Notes: generated by a model from the sequence alone, not told the origin. 64,000 bases of DNA from Longimicrobium terrae (GCF_014202995.1 NZ_JACHIA010000001.1:558001-622000), one strand, 5' to 3'. Shown: positions 14,929 to 23,296, counted from the first letter of the stretch. Program-made: numbers and translations.

Positions 14929-16059
14929 ATGACTGCACGCAAATACGCCACGCTGATCGCCGTGGTGCAGGAACACCTTGCCGGGCGCGACGCCGACGCA
15001 CGCGCCCTGCTCGCCGACCTGGTGGAGCGCCAACTGGACGCCGGCGGCGCCGACCTGCAGTACTACATCTTCGCCTCAGCCCTTTCCCGCCGTCTGGAAA
15101 GCGACACCCGCGAGGCCATCAACCTGTACCTGCGCCGCTTTGAGCAGACGCAGATTTCGCTCTTCAACCTGCTGGCCCAGCACCTTCCCACGGTGTCCAT
15201 GGCCGGCCCGCTGGCCAACGAAGTGCTCGCCGACTACCTGGCCGGGCACGAAGAAGCCACGCTCCTGGACGTGGGCATCGGCTCCGGCCGGCAGGAAGAC
15301 GCGCTGCTGCGGCTGATGGCCGCCCGCGGCACCCTGCCCCGCCGCCTCAACCTGATCGCCGTGGAGCCCGACGCCGGCAGCCTGCTGGAAGCCAGCGACA
15401 CGCTGGGCAGCACGGCGCGGGAGTTGGGGATCGACCTGCGCTTTCACGCCGTCCACGGTGTGGCCGAGGAGCTCTCCGAGGGCGACTGGGCCTGGTTCGG
15501 CACGCTGGGCGCGCCCATGGTGGTGCTGGGCGCCTTTGCCGTGCACCACGTGCGCTCCGCGCGCGGCACCGAGGCGCGCGAAGACCTGTTCCGCCGGCTG
15601 CGCGCGCTCAACCCCGAGGCGGTGGTGCTCTGCGAACCGAGTTCCGACCACAACGCGGGCGGGCTCATGGAGCGCTTTCAGGCCGCGTGGCACCACTTCG
15701 GGCTCACCTTTCGCCTCATCGACAGCCTGGAGCTGGGCGACGGCGAAAAGGCGGCGATGAAGATGTTCTTTGCCCGCGAAATCGACGATATCGTGGCGGG
15801 CGGCGACGACAGCCGCTGCGAGCGCCACGAGCCGGTGGACGCCTGGGTGCGCCGCCTGAGCGACGCCGGCTTTGCCCCCGCGCCGGGGCTGGACGCCTAC
15901 CAGGGCGGGCAGAACGCCGGCGTGAGCGTGCGCGCCCACGACGGCTACCTGGGGCTGGACTACGGCGACGAGACGCTGGTCGCCATCCTCTGCGCCACCT
16001 CCGCCGTCCCCGCGCGGACCGTGGTGCGCCAGGAGCAGCGGAAGCATCAGACTGCCTGA
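14929..16059 (+). CDS. Bacterial GRAS-domain protein, methyltransferase-like (376 aa)
   Basis: The whole protein follows the order of GRAS-domain motifs known from plant SCARECROW/DELLA regulators. These are a leading helical part ending PLANEVLADYLAGHEEATLL, a Rossmann glycine loop LDVGIGSGRQ (113-122), a VEPD strand end (about 145), VLGAFAVHHV (199-208), LNPEAVVLCEPSSDHN (227-242), then the late GGDDSRCERHEPVDAW (291-306) and AGF (313-315). Bacterial GRAS proteins are regarded as SAM-dependent methyltransferase relatives, probably acting on small molecules. The ATG at 14929 has GGAG nine bases upstream. It is monocistronic. The GRAS call rests on motif order rather than a search. Confidence 0.75.
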   Translation: MTARKYATLIAVVQEHLAGRDADARALLADLVERQLDAGGADLQYYIFASALSRRLESDTREAINLYLRRFEQTQISLFNLLAQHLPTVSMAGPLANEVLADYLAGHEEATLLDVGIGSGRQEDALLRLMAARGTLPRRLNLIAVEPDAGSLLEASDTLGSTARELGIDLRFHAVHGVAEELSEGDWAWFGTLGAPMVVLGAFAVHHVRSARGTEAREDLFRRLRALNPEAVVLCEPSSDHNAGGLMERFQAAWHHFGLTFRLIDSLELGDGEKAAMKMFFAREIDDIVAGGDDSRCERHEPVDAWVRRLSDAGFAPAPGLDAYQGGQNAGVSVRAHDGYLGLDYGDETLVAILCATSAVPARTVVRQEQRKHQTA

Positions 16060-16105
16060 CCGCCGGGAGCGCCCGGGAGCGCTCGTGTCGCAGACGGATA
16101 ACCAG

Positions 16106-16149
16106 AAGCCGCCACATCCTTGACAGAGGGTGCGGCGGCTTGTTAGTTA
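16106..16149 (+). promoter_or_regulatory. Promoter nested in a hairpin
   Basis: TTGACA (16120-16125), an 18-bp spacer and TAGTTA (16144-16149) form a good promoter for the gene at 16177. The -35 element lies in the loop of an inverted repeat with arms AAGCCGCC (16106-16113) and GGCGGCTT (16134-16141), which could end the upstream GRAS transcript. Confidence 0.55.
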
Positions 16150-16176
16150 AGACCGCTCCGACTGAGACATCCCGCT

Positions 16177-16812
16177 GTGGCAGACCGTCCTGATTTCCGG
16201 CGCGCACCGGGCGGGCGGGTCTCCGCGGCGGCCAGGCCTCTCCTTCTGCGACAGGGCTCGTACGTGAATCTCGCCCCTCGTTTTTCGCCCGATTCCACGG
16301 TCAGCGGAGGAAACATTCTTTCCATGCTGTCCGCCATGGGCCCGTTCCGCCGCCGCGGCGAACAGATCCTGGCCGAGCACGGCATTGAGGGCGTGGAACC
16401 GGAGGGCTGGTACCCGCTGGCGGCGTACGTGGGCGCGCTGAACACCATTGGCGAAAAGATGGGGCCCAACACGCTGTACCAGATCGGCCGCCAGATCCCC
16501 AACCACGTCGTGATGCCGCCGGGCATCGACGACTTCCCCAAGGTGCTCGCCTCGTTCGGCATGGCGTTCGACATGAACCACCGCGGCGGGCCGCCGACGG
16601 GCACCACCATCACGTTCACGCAGCAGTCGCCCACGCGCGGCGACATCGTCACCGGCACGCCGTACCCGTGCGACTTCGATCGCGGCGTCATCACCGGGTT
16701 CTTTCAAAAGCTTCTGGCGTCGGCGGTTACAGTGCAGCGGCGCGAGGATGCCCCGTGCAAGGCGCACGGCGGGGACACCTGCACCTACCACGTCACCATC
16801 CCGGGGCGGTGA
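16177..16812 (+). CDS. Hypothetical protein, possible V4R-like domain (211 aa)
   Basis: A soluble protein containing NILSMLSAMGPFRRRGEQIL, a central YPLAAYVGALNTIGEKMGP and a C-terminal APCKAHGGDTCTYHV. The last segment recalls the Cys-containing end of V4R/4-vinyl-reductase-type ligand-binding domains, but this is weak. The GTG at 16177 lies 28 nt after the predicted -10 element; a GTG at 16264 is an alternative start that keeps all conserved-looking sequence. It stands alone between intergenic repeats. Confidence 0.55.
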   Translation: MADRPDFRRAPGGRVSAAARPLLLRQGSYVNLAPRFSPDSTVSGGNILSMLSAMGPFRRRGEQILAEHGIEGVEPEGWYPLAAYVGALNTIGEKMGPNTLYQIGRQIPNHVVMPPGIDDFPKVLASFGMAFDMNHRGGPPTGTTITFTQQSPTRGDIVTGTPYPCDFDRGVITGFFQKLLASAVTVQRREDAPCKAHGGDTCTYHVTIPGR

Positions 16813-17274
16813 TGAGCTTGGTGCGGTGCGTGGCGGAAACGGGTGCCTTGGGAAGTGTCGTACTCCCGCACTCACGCACCCAGCACTCACGCACTTCCCT
16901 GGGCGTGCCCCCGCTGCGCGGGGTCGGGCTTCGCGCGCCGTAGGCAACGATACAGCTGTTGCCAACGGCGCCGAGCCCCCGGTTCGCGCCACGGTTGATC
17001 TCGTCGAGCGAAGTCGAGGCACGCGCGAACCGGGTTCTCGGCCCTCCGGGCGCGAATCCCTCACGCGGAGCGCCACCCCCGGCGCGAATCGTTCGGCTCT
17101 GTCCCGCGCAGAAGATGTGCACCCGGCGGCGGCTTCTGCGGAAGCGGCCGCCTTTTTCGGTTCCGCCCGTGACTGTATCGGCCCGCGGCGCGGGCGCCTT
17201 GCATTCAGCCCGGGCGGCGCGCTCCTTTGTCTCTCGGCGACAGGCAATCCTCACCGGAATCCGACACGGACGCG
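16813..17274. other. Non-coding gap dominated by a dispersed repeat
   Basis: The gap holds an octamer array (about 16868-16897) and the second copy of the 200-bp repeat. The remaining 17067-17274 shows no gene or regulatory element that I can support. Confidence 0.6.
16869..17066. repeat. About 200-bp dispersed direct repeat, copy 2
   Basis: Nearly identical to 59-267 in the same orientation, 16.8 kb away. It differs by a short indel in the octamer part, GTCGAGGC in place of GTCGGAGC, and ACCGGG in place of ACCGCG. Confidence 0.85.
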
Positions 17275-17895
17275 ATGAGCAACTTCAGCCCGGACTTCTT
17301 CGACTCCATCTACGCGTCCACGCCGCCGTGGGAGATCGATGGTCCGCAGCCGGCGATCTCTGCCCTCCTGGACGAGCACCCGCCGACGGCTCCAGTGCTG
17401 GATGCCGGGTGCGGATCGGGCGACCACGCAATCGCGATCGCCCGGCGCGGGCTGCGGGTGCTGGGCATCGACGTGGTAGAAGCCGCCATCGCGCAGGCGC
17501 GTGACAAGGCGCGCGCGCTCCCACCGGACGCCGGCGACCTGCTCGAGTTCCAGGTCGCGGACGCGCTGCGGCCCACGCTGCTGGAGCGCCGCTTTGGCGC
17601 GGTGGTGGATTCCGGCTTCTTTCACCTGTTCGAGCAGGACCAGCGCGACCGCCTGGCCGAGGAGTTCGCGGCGGTCCTGATTCCCGGCGGCCGCCTGTAT
17701 CTGCTGGAGTTCGCCGTGGAGTTCCCCCTGCCGACCACGCCGCGCAAGGTGACCGACGACGAACTCCGCGCGCGGTTCTCGACGGAGCGCGGCTGGCGCA
17801 TCCTGGCCCTGCGGCCGGCCCAGTTCCAGAGCCGCATCGCGCCTGTCCCCGCCGTTGCCGCGTGCATCGAGCGCCTCCCCGCGGATCACGCCTGA
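17275..17895 (+). CDS. Class I SAM-dependent methyltransferase (206 aa)
   Basis: Motif I VLDAGCGSGDHAIAIARRG is at about residue 41, followed by the acidic strand GIDVVEAAI. A later LIPGGRLYLLEF strand resembles thiopurine-methyltransferase-type and small-molecule methyltransferases. The N-terminal FDSIYASTPPWEIDGPQPAI fits that group as well. ATG at 17275. Substrate unknown. A terminator follows at 17935. Confidence 0.85.
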   Translation: MSNFSPDFFDSIYASTPPWEIDGPQPAISALLDEHPPTAPVLDAGCGSGDHAIAIARRGLRVLGIDVVEAAIAQARDKARALPPDAGDLLEFQVADALRPTLLERRFGAVVDSGFFHLFEQDQRDRLAEEFAAVLIPGGRLYLLEFAVEFPLPTTPRKVTDDELRARFSTERGWRILALRPAQFQSRIAPVPAVAACIERLPADHA

Positions 17896-17934
17896 AGCGC
17901 TCACCCGGCGCCTGCCATTGGATTCGTGGACGAC

Positions 17935-17968
17935 AGAGGGCCGGGCATCGCGTGATGCCCGGCCCTCT
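17935..17968 (+). terminator. Hairpin terminator
   Basis: A perfect 15-bp stem AGAGGGCCGGGCATC with a 4-nt loop. It lies between convergent genes and may serve both. Confidence 0.7.
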
Positions 17969-18033
17969 GCGTGTTGTCTGGAAACGTGAAAACAAGTGCC
18001 GGCGCGGGGCCCGGCGGATCCTGTCCGTTGCCG

Positions 18034-19002
18034 TCAGCGTGGGCGTGCGGGGCGCCACGTGACCTCGAACGAGCCGTAGGTGTGGCCGCCCGGTTCTTCG
18101 CGGTACTCGCGGGTTCGGGTCCGCACGCGGTACTCCAGGCTGGCGCCGCCCACCACCGCGCCGATCCCCCAGTTCGCGTTGGCCAGCAGCGGCTTGCGGT
18201 GCACTCTGGGCGGCTCGCCGCTGAACGTGTTGCCGTCCAGAAACAGATTGCGCGCGACCGCCGCCCCTTCCACTCCGCCCGTGACGTACAAGGACGGTCC
18301 GCGCTGCCGGGCGGCCGTCCATGCGTCCGGCAGGCGCAGCCCCGCGCGCGCCTGAAGCCCCGCCTGCGCGCCCGTGTACACGTTGCCGGCGCCCGCGCCC
18401 GCGTGCACGGCCACCTCCGCCGCGCGGCCGCCCCCCACCCGCGCCTCCGCCAGCCGCCGCTCGACCCCGTAGCGCAGCGTCACGCCGGGCTCAAAGCCCA
18501 GCTGGTGGTCCCATCCGTCCGGATTCCAGAAGCCGCCAATGGAGTGCACGGTCTTCATCAGCTGGGCGGCCAGCGACGGCGGGCCCGTCACCCCCACCTC
18601 GGCGCCAAAGGTGTGGCGTACGGGCCCGTTCACCACCTGTCCCGTGCCGCCCACGTACAGCCATCCCGCGAAGTGACGGCTGCCCGGTGTGGGCTGCGCG
18701 TTGTCTACGCGCGCCGTGTACAGGCGCTGGCCCAGCTCGACGGTGGTGGTGCACTCCGCACCCTCGCCACCATCCGCCGCGCACGGCGCCACCCGCCGCG
18801 CCAACCGTCCCCACCCCCGCGCGCCGCCCATCTCCGCGGCGATGCGGATGCCGTTGGAGTATTCGTAGTCCGGCCGCTCCCGTGGCGGAATCCAGAAGTC
18901 GTACGCGTCGTTATCCGACGTCACCTGAACGCCCAGGAGCTGCGCGGCGGCAGGGGCGGCCAGCAGCGCGGCGGCGAGCGGAAGCAGAAAGAGGGAACGC
19001 AT
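18034..19002 (-). CDS. LpxR-type lipid A deacylase family, outer membrane (322 aa)
   Basis: A cleavable signal peptide (about residues 1-20, ending AAAQ) precedes a beta-barrel protein of the DUF2219/LpxR family. Typical features are VTSDNDAYDFW (catalytic Asn/Asp region near residue 28), YEYSNGIRI, GQRLYTA and FAGWLYVG. LpxR removes the 3'-acyloxyacyl chain of lipid A in the outer membrane. The barrel ends in an aromatic/basic strand. It implies that this organism has lipid A or a comparable outer-leaflet lipid. Enzymatic activity is inferred from family only. Confidence 0.85.
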   Translation of the reverse strand: MRSLFLLPLAAALLAAPAAAQLLGVQVTSDNDAYDFWIPPRERPDYEYSNGIRIAAEMGGARGWGRLARRVAPCAADGGEGAECTTTVELGQRLYTARVDNAQPTPGSRHFAGWLYVGGTGQVVNGPVRHTFGAEVGVTGPPSLAAQLMKTVHSIGGFWNPDGWDHQLGFEPGVTLRYGVERRLAEARVGGGRAAEVAVHAGAGAGNVYTGAQAGLQARAGLRLPDAWTAARQRGPSLYVTGGVEGAAVARNLFLDGNTFSGEPPRVHRKPLLANANWGIGAVVGGASLEYRVRTRTREYREEPGGHTYGSFEVTWRPARPR

Positions 19003-19058
19003 GCGGAGGCGGGACGACGGGGGAAGCCGGAGGTGCCGTGGGTACTACGGAGGGAGCG

Positions 19059-19583
19059 TCAGGGGCGGATCTCAATCGGGGTGCCGACCGGAACGACGCG
19101 CCAGATTTCGTCCATCTCGCGGTTGGTGACGGCGATGCAGCCGTCCGTCCAGTCCGCCAGCCGGTGCAGGCGCCCGATCCATCCCGCGCCGTTCTTGATC
19201 CCGTGCACCATGATCTGGCCTCCCGGAGACTCGCCGCGGGCCCGCGCCGCCGCCATGTCCGCCGGCGCGGGATAGGACACGTGGAGCGCCAGGTGATTGC
19301 TGCTGCGCGGGTTGCGGCTGTCCAGCCGGTACACGCCCTCCGGCGTGCGCTCGTCCCCTTCCCGCCGCTTGTGGCCCGCGGGCGCGCCGCCCAGGGAAAC
19401 GGGGTACGTCTTGAGCGCCGCCGCCCCCCGCATCAGCGTGAGCGTGCGCTGGTCTTTATCGACCACGACCCGGTCCGCCACCGTGCCGGCGGGCAGCGGA
19501 TGCGCTTCGGGCCGGTTGGCTGCGGCGAGCCCCAGGACCGCCGCAGCGGCCAGCAGGATGGCGGAAAGCGGGGCGCGTTTCAT
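19059..19583 (-). CDS. L,D-transpeptidase family protein, YkuD (174 aa)
   Basis: An N-terminal signal/anchor segment (about residues 3-22) is followed by a compact YkuD domain with VVVDKDQRTLTLMRG, the substrate-side MVHGIKNG and the catalytic WTDGCIAVTN (Cys near residue 152). Such exported enzymes cross-link or edit peptidoglycan. ATG at 19583 starts the signal sequence; longer in-frame starts overlap the divergent gene. It is distinct from the pair at 2082-3703. Confidence 0.9.
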   Translation of the reverse strand: MKRAPLSAILLAAAAVLGLAAANRPEAHPLPAGTVADRVVVDKDQRTLTLMRGAAALKTYPVSLGGAPAGHKRREGDERTPEGVYRLDSRNPRSSNHLALHVSYPAPADMAAARARGESPGGQIMVHGIKNGAGWIGRLHRLADWTDGCIAVTNREMDEIWRVVPVGTPIEIRP

Positions 19584-19666
19584 CCAACGAGGCGGAAAGT
19601 GAGGACCGCGCGCGGATCTTGCGATTCGCGCGGGGAAAGCAGGGACACACACGCGCGGAGGTCGGG

Positions 19667-19966
19667 ATGCCAAGAAGCTGGAACCGGAACGACAACGACA
19701 TGTACCAGGCGATCAAGGAAACCAACATGGATCGCGGCATGTCTCCCGAACGCTCTGAGGAGATCGCGGCGCGCACCGTCAACAAGCACCGCCGGCAGGA
19801 AGGGCGCACCCCCAACCAGCGCACCATGGGCACCGGAAACCCCAACCGCCCGCTGGAAGAACACACCCGCGACGAGCTGTACAACATCGCCAAGCAGCGC
19901 AAGATCGAGGGGCGCAGCAAGATGCCCAAGGAAGAGCTGATCGCCGCGATCCGCGCCGATCACTGA
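19667..19966 (+). CDS. Small Rho_N-like (SAP-type) domain protein (99 aa)
   Basis: A hydrophilic protein starting PRSWNRNDNDMYQAIKE. It has a central EEIAARTVNKHRRQEGRTPN and a C-terminal TRDELYNIAKQRKIEGRSK region that matches the helix-extended-loop-helix Rho N-terminal domain, a nucleic-acid-binding fold. Homologues are often labelled plasmid stabilisation protein, without experimental basis that I know of. GGAGG lies about 6 nt before the ATG at 19667. Divergent from the L,D-transpeptidase. Confidence 0.75.
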   Translation: MPRSWNRNDNDMYQAIKETNMDRGMSPERSEEIAARTVNKHRRQEGRTPNQRTMGTGNPNRPLEEHTRDELYNIAKQRKIEGRSKMPKEELIAAIRADH

Positions 19967-19987
19967 GCTGGCGGTGGACCCACGCGA

Positions 19988-20021
19988 ACGCGCGCCCGGC
20001 GGAACTCCGCCCGGCGCGCGT
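19988..20021. terminator. Hairpin between convergent genes
   Basis: A 16-bp stem with one mismatch (ACGCGCGCCCGGCGGA against its partner) and a 2-nt loop, followed by CGCGTTTTC on the plus strand. Confidence 0.65.
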
Positions 20022-20038
20022 CGCGTTTTCCGCCACGG

Positions 20039-21070
20039 TCAGGCCGCGAGCGCCGGGGCGGAGATCATCTGCAGCAGAGCGCGGCGCACGTACACGGGCA
20101 CCATCGCGCGGCGCCATTCCGGGTCCACGATGATGTTTTCCAGCGGATGGCACTGCTTGTACGCCTGCTGCGCCACCGCCTCCACGATCTCCGCAAGCCG
20201 CTGCCCCGGTGCCAGCTTGTCCAGCCCGGTCACCGTGCGCGGCCGCGAGCCCAGCGCGGAAACCACGAGGGTGAGCGAGCGCACCACGTCGCCCGCGTCC
20301 AGGTCCGCCACGGCGGCGATGGACAGCAGGGGAAAGTCGATGCTGTTGCGCTGCCGCACCTTCTGGTACGACATCCGGGCGCCCGGGCCGGGAAGCGGAA
20401 CGCGGATGCGCGCCACCAGTTCGTCGCGGCGGCGCACCGTGTTCCACTGCCCGTCGGCGATGTAGAACGCCTCCACCGGCAGCCTCCGCGTCCCCTCCGC
20501 GGAAACCAGGTCCACGCGCGCGCCCAGCGCGATGAGCGCGGTGGCCGCGTCGGCGGAGTGGGCGGCCACGCACTTCTTGCCCGTGCGCGTCACGTGGCAG
20601 ACGGTGCCGTCCTTCTTGAGGCAGTAGCCCAGCGCGTTGCGCCAGAACTCGCTCTGGTTGTAGTAGGTGCAGCGCGTGTCCAGGCACAGGTTTCCGCCCA
20701 GGGTGCCCTGGTTGCGGATCTGCGGCCCGGCCACCTGCCCCGCCGCCTGCGCCAGCGCGGGAATCCACCGCAACACCCGCGGGTCGCGCGCCGCCTCGCT
20801 CAGCGTAACCGCCGCGCCCAGAACCAGTTCCGCGCCTCCACCCTCCCCGTCCGCCGGCCGGCCTTCCGCGTCCGCCACGCCGATGCCGTGCAGATCCGCG
20901 ATCCCCTTGAGCGCCACCAGGTGCCGCGGGGTGAACAGGCGGTGCTTCATGTTGGGCATCAGGTCCGTGCCGCCGGCGATGGGCACCGCGTCCTCGTGCG
21001 CGTGCAGAAAGGCGACGGCTTCGGCCAGCGTGCTCGGGCGGTGGTACGTGTATTCGTGAAGACGAAGCAT
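20039..21070 (-). CDS. hcrB: 4-hydroxybenzoyl-CoA reductase beta-subunit-like FAD protein (343 aa)
   Basis: An FAD-binding subunit of the xanthine oxidase family, with PIAGGTDLMP (about residue 30) and AGPQIRNQGTLGGNL (about 114). It contains the extra [4Fe-4S]-binding insertion diagnostic for 4-hydroxybenzoyl-CoA reductase: Cys134, 150, 158 and 167, spacings 16, 8 and 9, as in characterised HcrB, in contexts DTRCTYYNQS, GYCLK and CHV. HcrB passes electrons for reductive dehydroxylation of 4-hydroxybenzoyl-CoA. The alpha (molybdenum) and gamma (2Fe-2S) subunits are not adjacent or in this window. A palindrome like that of the paa operon lies 26 bp upstream. Confidence 0.82.
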   Translation of the reverse strand: MLRLHEYTYHRPSTLAEAVAFLHAHEDAVPIAGGTDLMPNMKHRLFTPRHLVALKGIADLHGIGVADAEGRPADGEGGGAELVLGAAVTLSEAARDPRVLRWIPALAQAAGQVAGPQIRNQGTLGGNLCLDTRCTYYNQSEFWRNALGYCLKKDGTVCHVTRTGKKCVAAHSADAATALIALGARVDLVSAEGTRRLPVEAFYIADGQWNTVRRRDELVARIRVPLPGPGARMSYQKVRQRNSIDFPLLSIAAVADLDAGDVVRSLTLVVSALGSRPRTVTGLDKLAPGQRLAEIVEAVAQQAYKQCHPLENIIVDPEWRRAMVPVYVRRALLQMISAPALAA

Positions 21071-21095
21071 CGGCGCGCGGCGGGCGGTTGGTTTC

Positions 21096-21107
21096 GAACG
21101 GGCGTTC
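21096..21107. promoter_or_regulatory. Operator-like palindrome before the hcrB-like gene
   Basis: GAACGGGCGTTC matches the two paa-operon palindromes at 10 or more of 12 positions, including all outer bases. It sits between the start codon at 21070 and a possible minus-strand -10 element (TATGTT, about 21109-21114). Confidence 0.55.
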
Positions 21108-21229
21108 AACATATCGCGCCGCCCCCGGATGATCCAGATGGGCGGCGCGTTTGTTTGATGAGGCGCGGTCGGCGGACGGATGACGCGGATCGCGCGCACC
21201 GCCTTTTCCGTCACGCCGGACCCGTGTGC

Positions 21230-21362
21230 GACCGAAGGATCTGATTTCCGCCGAACCGGCGTCAGGCGACGCACACCCGTTCTCGTGCGGAAGGCAGATC
21301 CTTCGTCGGCGCCAAGGTCTGGCGCGGCAGACACTTCGTCCGGCGCCTCCTCAGGATGACGC
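21230..21362. repeat. Dispersed AGGATC/GATCCT repeat
   Basis: The end of this stretch (AGATCCTTCGTCGG to TCAGGATGACG, 21295-21362) resembles 14490-14556. The start carries the inverse CGAAGGATCTG. No gene is visible in the 308-bp gap. Confidence 0.5.
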
Positions 21363-21378
21363 CAACGGCCTCGGGCGT

Positions 21379-22845
21379 CTACTCGTCCGCGAGAAGCTGC
21401 GTGGCGGCGCGGGCGGCCAGTGGGAGGCGGATGATGAACTCCGCGCCCTCTCCGCCCGTTTCGCCCATCTCCAGGTCCCCGCCCAGGTGCCGCGCCAGCC
21501 GGCGCGCCAGCGTGAGCCCCAGTCCGGTGCCGCGGTTGGCGGAGTCCGATCGCGCCTCGTCGCCCAGCTGCTCGAACGCCTCAAAGATGCGGTCGCGGTC
21601 CCCGGGGGCGACGCCGGGGCCGGTGTCGCGCACCACGATCTCCATCCACCCCGGCTGCTCCGCCACCCTCGCCTGCACGCCCACCGAGCCGCGCGAGGTG
21701 AACTTGATGGCGTTCGACACCACCGGCGTCACGATCTGGCGCAGCCGCTCCGGATCCGCGAACACGGGAGGAAGCTCCAGTGGCAGGTCCACGGAGAACG
21801 ACAGCCCCTTCGCCTCGGCCTGCTGGCGCAGGTGCGGAAGCACGTTCCCCAGGAATGGCTCCATCTCCACCGCGGCGGGAAATACGGGGAGCCGCTCGAT
21901 TTCCAGCGTGGTCAGAAGCAGCACGTCGTCGATCAGACGCGCCAGGTGCTCCGCGCACACGCTGGCGCGTTCCGATGCGCGCACGGCACCCGCGGGGACC
22001 TCGCCATACGTCGCCGTGGCCAGCAGATGGGTGTATCCCACGATGGCGTTGAGCGGTGTCCGCAGTTCATGGCTGACGGCGGCAAAGAAGCGGCTCTTGG
22101 CCCGGCTGGCCTCTTCCGCCTCCGCGGCCAGGCGCGCCAGCTCCAGCTCCTTGGTAAGCCGGTCGGTGACGTCTTCGAATAGGATGGATACCCCGCCATC
22201 CGGCAGCGCGTGCGTCCACGCATCAAAGCGGCGCCCCGTGAAGGTGCGCGGGTGGATGGCGGACAGGTGGCGCGGCTGCCGGTCCACCATGGTGGCGCGA
22301 ATGGTGGTGCCCAGTTCCGGCGGCTCCGGCGGCAGCAGTTCCCACAGCGAGGTGCCGACGGCGCGCTCGCGGCGCAGCGAAACCAGCACCTCCGCCGCGC
22401 GGTTCACATACGTGATGCGCCACTCGGCGTCCGTGGCGATGAAGCCGTCGCGAATGCTTTCCAGCAGCTGCGCGTAGCGGTCGGTCAGCCGGCGTTCCGC
22501 GGTGGAATCGCGGAAATGCACGGCCACACCGCCGTCTTCCAGCGTGGTGGCGTGCGCGGCCAGGTGGCGCGCGAACAGTTCCCCGTCCACCAGAACGGTG
22601 AGCGGGACCACGGCGGCGCCCCGCTCGGAGCGCACCATGCGTTCGCGCAGCACGCTTCCGGCGTCACCGGGCAGCAGGCTCCACAGCGGCTGCTCGAGCG
22701 CGTCCGTGCGGGAAATCCCGAACAGGCGCTCGGCGGCGGCGTTCCAGTACGTGACGCGTGACTCGGCGTCGGCCAGACAGAAGGCGTCGGCCAGCGCTTC
22801 GAGCCCGGCGTGACGGGCAATCTCCAGGGTGGACACGGGAGACAC
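21379..22845 (-). CDS. PAS-domain sensor histidine kinase, soluble (488 aa)
   Basis: Two PAS domains (about residues 15-120 and 135-250) are followed by a HisKA dimerisation domain with the phospho-accepting His in SHELRTPLN and an HATPase domain with VSNAIKF (N box), DTGPGVAP and GTGLGLTLA (G boxes). No transmembrane segment is seen, so the signal is probably cytosolic. The GTG at 22845 (GGAG upstream) is preferred; a GTG at 22836 is possible. There is no adjacent response regulator, so it is an orphan kinase. A repeat block lies upstream. Confidence 0.9.
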   Translation of the reverse strand: MSPVSTLEIARHAGLEALADAFCLADAESRVTYWNAAAERLFGISRTDALEQPLWSLLPGDAGSVLRERMVRSERGAAVVPLTVLVDGELFARHLAAHATTLEDGGVAVHFRDSTAERRLTDRYAQLLESIRDGFIATDAEWRITYVNRAAEVLVSLRRERAVGTSLWELLPPEPPELGTTIRATMVDRQPRHLSAIHPRTFTGRRFDAWTHALPDGGVSILFEDVTDRLTKELELARLAAEAEEASRAKSRFFAAVSHELRTPLNAIVGYTHLLATATYGEVPAGAVRASERASVCAEHLARLIDDVLLLTTLEIERLPVFPAAVEMEPFLGNVLPHLRQQAEAKGLSFSVDLPLELPPVFADPERLRQIVTPVVSNAIKFTSRGSVGVQARVAEQPGWMEIVVRDTGPGVAPGDRDRIFEAFEQLGDEARSDSANRGTGLGLTLARRLARHLGGDLEMGETGGEGAEFIIRLPLAARAATQLLADE

Positions 22846-22984
22846 GGTGGCGCTCCAGGGCTCCGCCCCCGGCGAGGGGCGAAAGGGGAAACGGCGACAT
22901 CGCTGCACTCTGCGTGCCGCCGGCCATGTGAACAGACCCGCGGGAATGCGGGAGGTTCCTTTCGGGACACAGAGTGGACAGGGG

Positions 22985-23022
22985 AGAGTGCGTGAGTGCT
23001 GGGTGCGTGAGTGCGTCAGTGC
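22985..23022. repeat. 8-bp tandem repeat array
   Basis: Four to five units of GTGAGTGC/GTGCGTGA, the reverse complement of the octamers near 60 and 16870. Confidence 0.75.
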
Positions 23023-23071
23023 GGAACAGGTCCGGGATGCGGTGCCTGGCATGCGGCGCCGGCTGTGGCCC

Positions 23072-23296
23072 TCACCCCGCGCGCTCCGCGCGACGACCCT
23101 CTCCCACGAACGGATGTGGGAGAGGGAGCACACCCCAGGATCGTGCGCATCCCGAACGCGGTTGAAGCCCCGAACCGGACGCGACAGCGGCCGGTGTCGG
23201 GGGTTCCCGCTGTTTGAGCGGCGGATTCATTCGCTCTCGCGGCGGAGGGTGGGCGAGTAGTACGAGCCCGGGTGGGGGCCACCCGCGAACTCCGCG
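23072..23296. repeat. Composite hairpin repeat, block 2 (A-D-partial E)
   Basis: Module A is at 23072-23136, D at 23161-23236 and a truncated E (GGAGGGTGGGCGAGTAGTAC onward) at about 23243-23296. It lacks the left arm of E's palindrome. No gene lies between 22846 and 23346. Confidence 0.88.
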
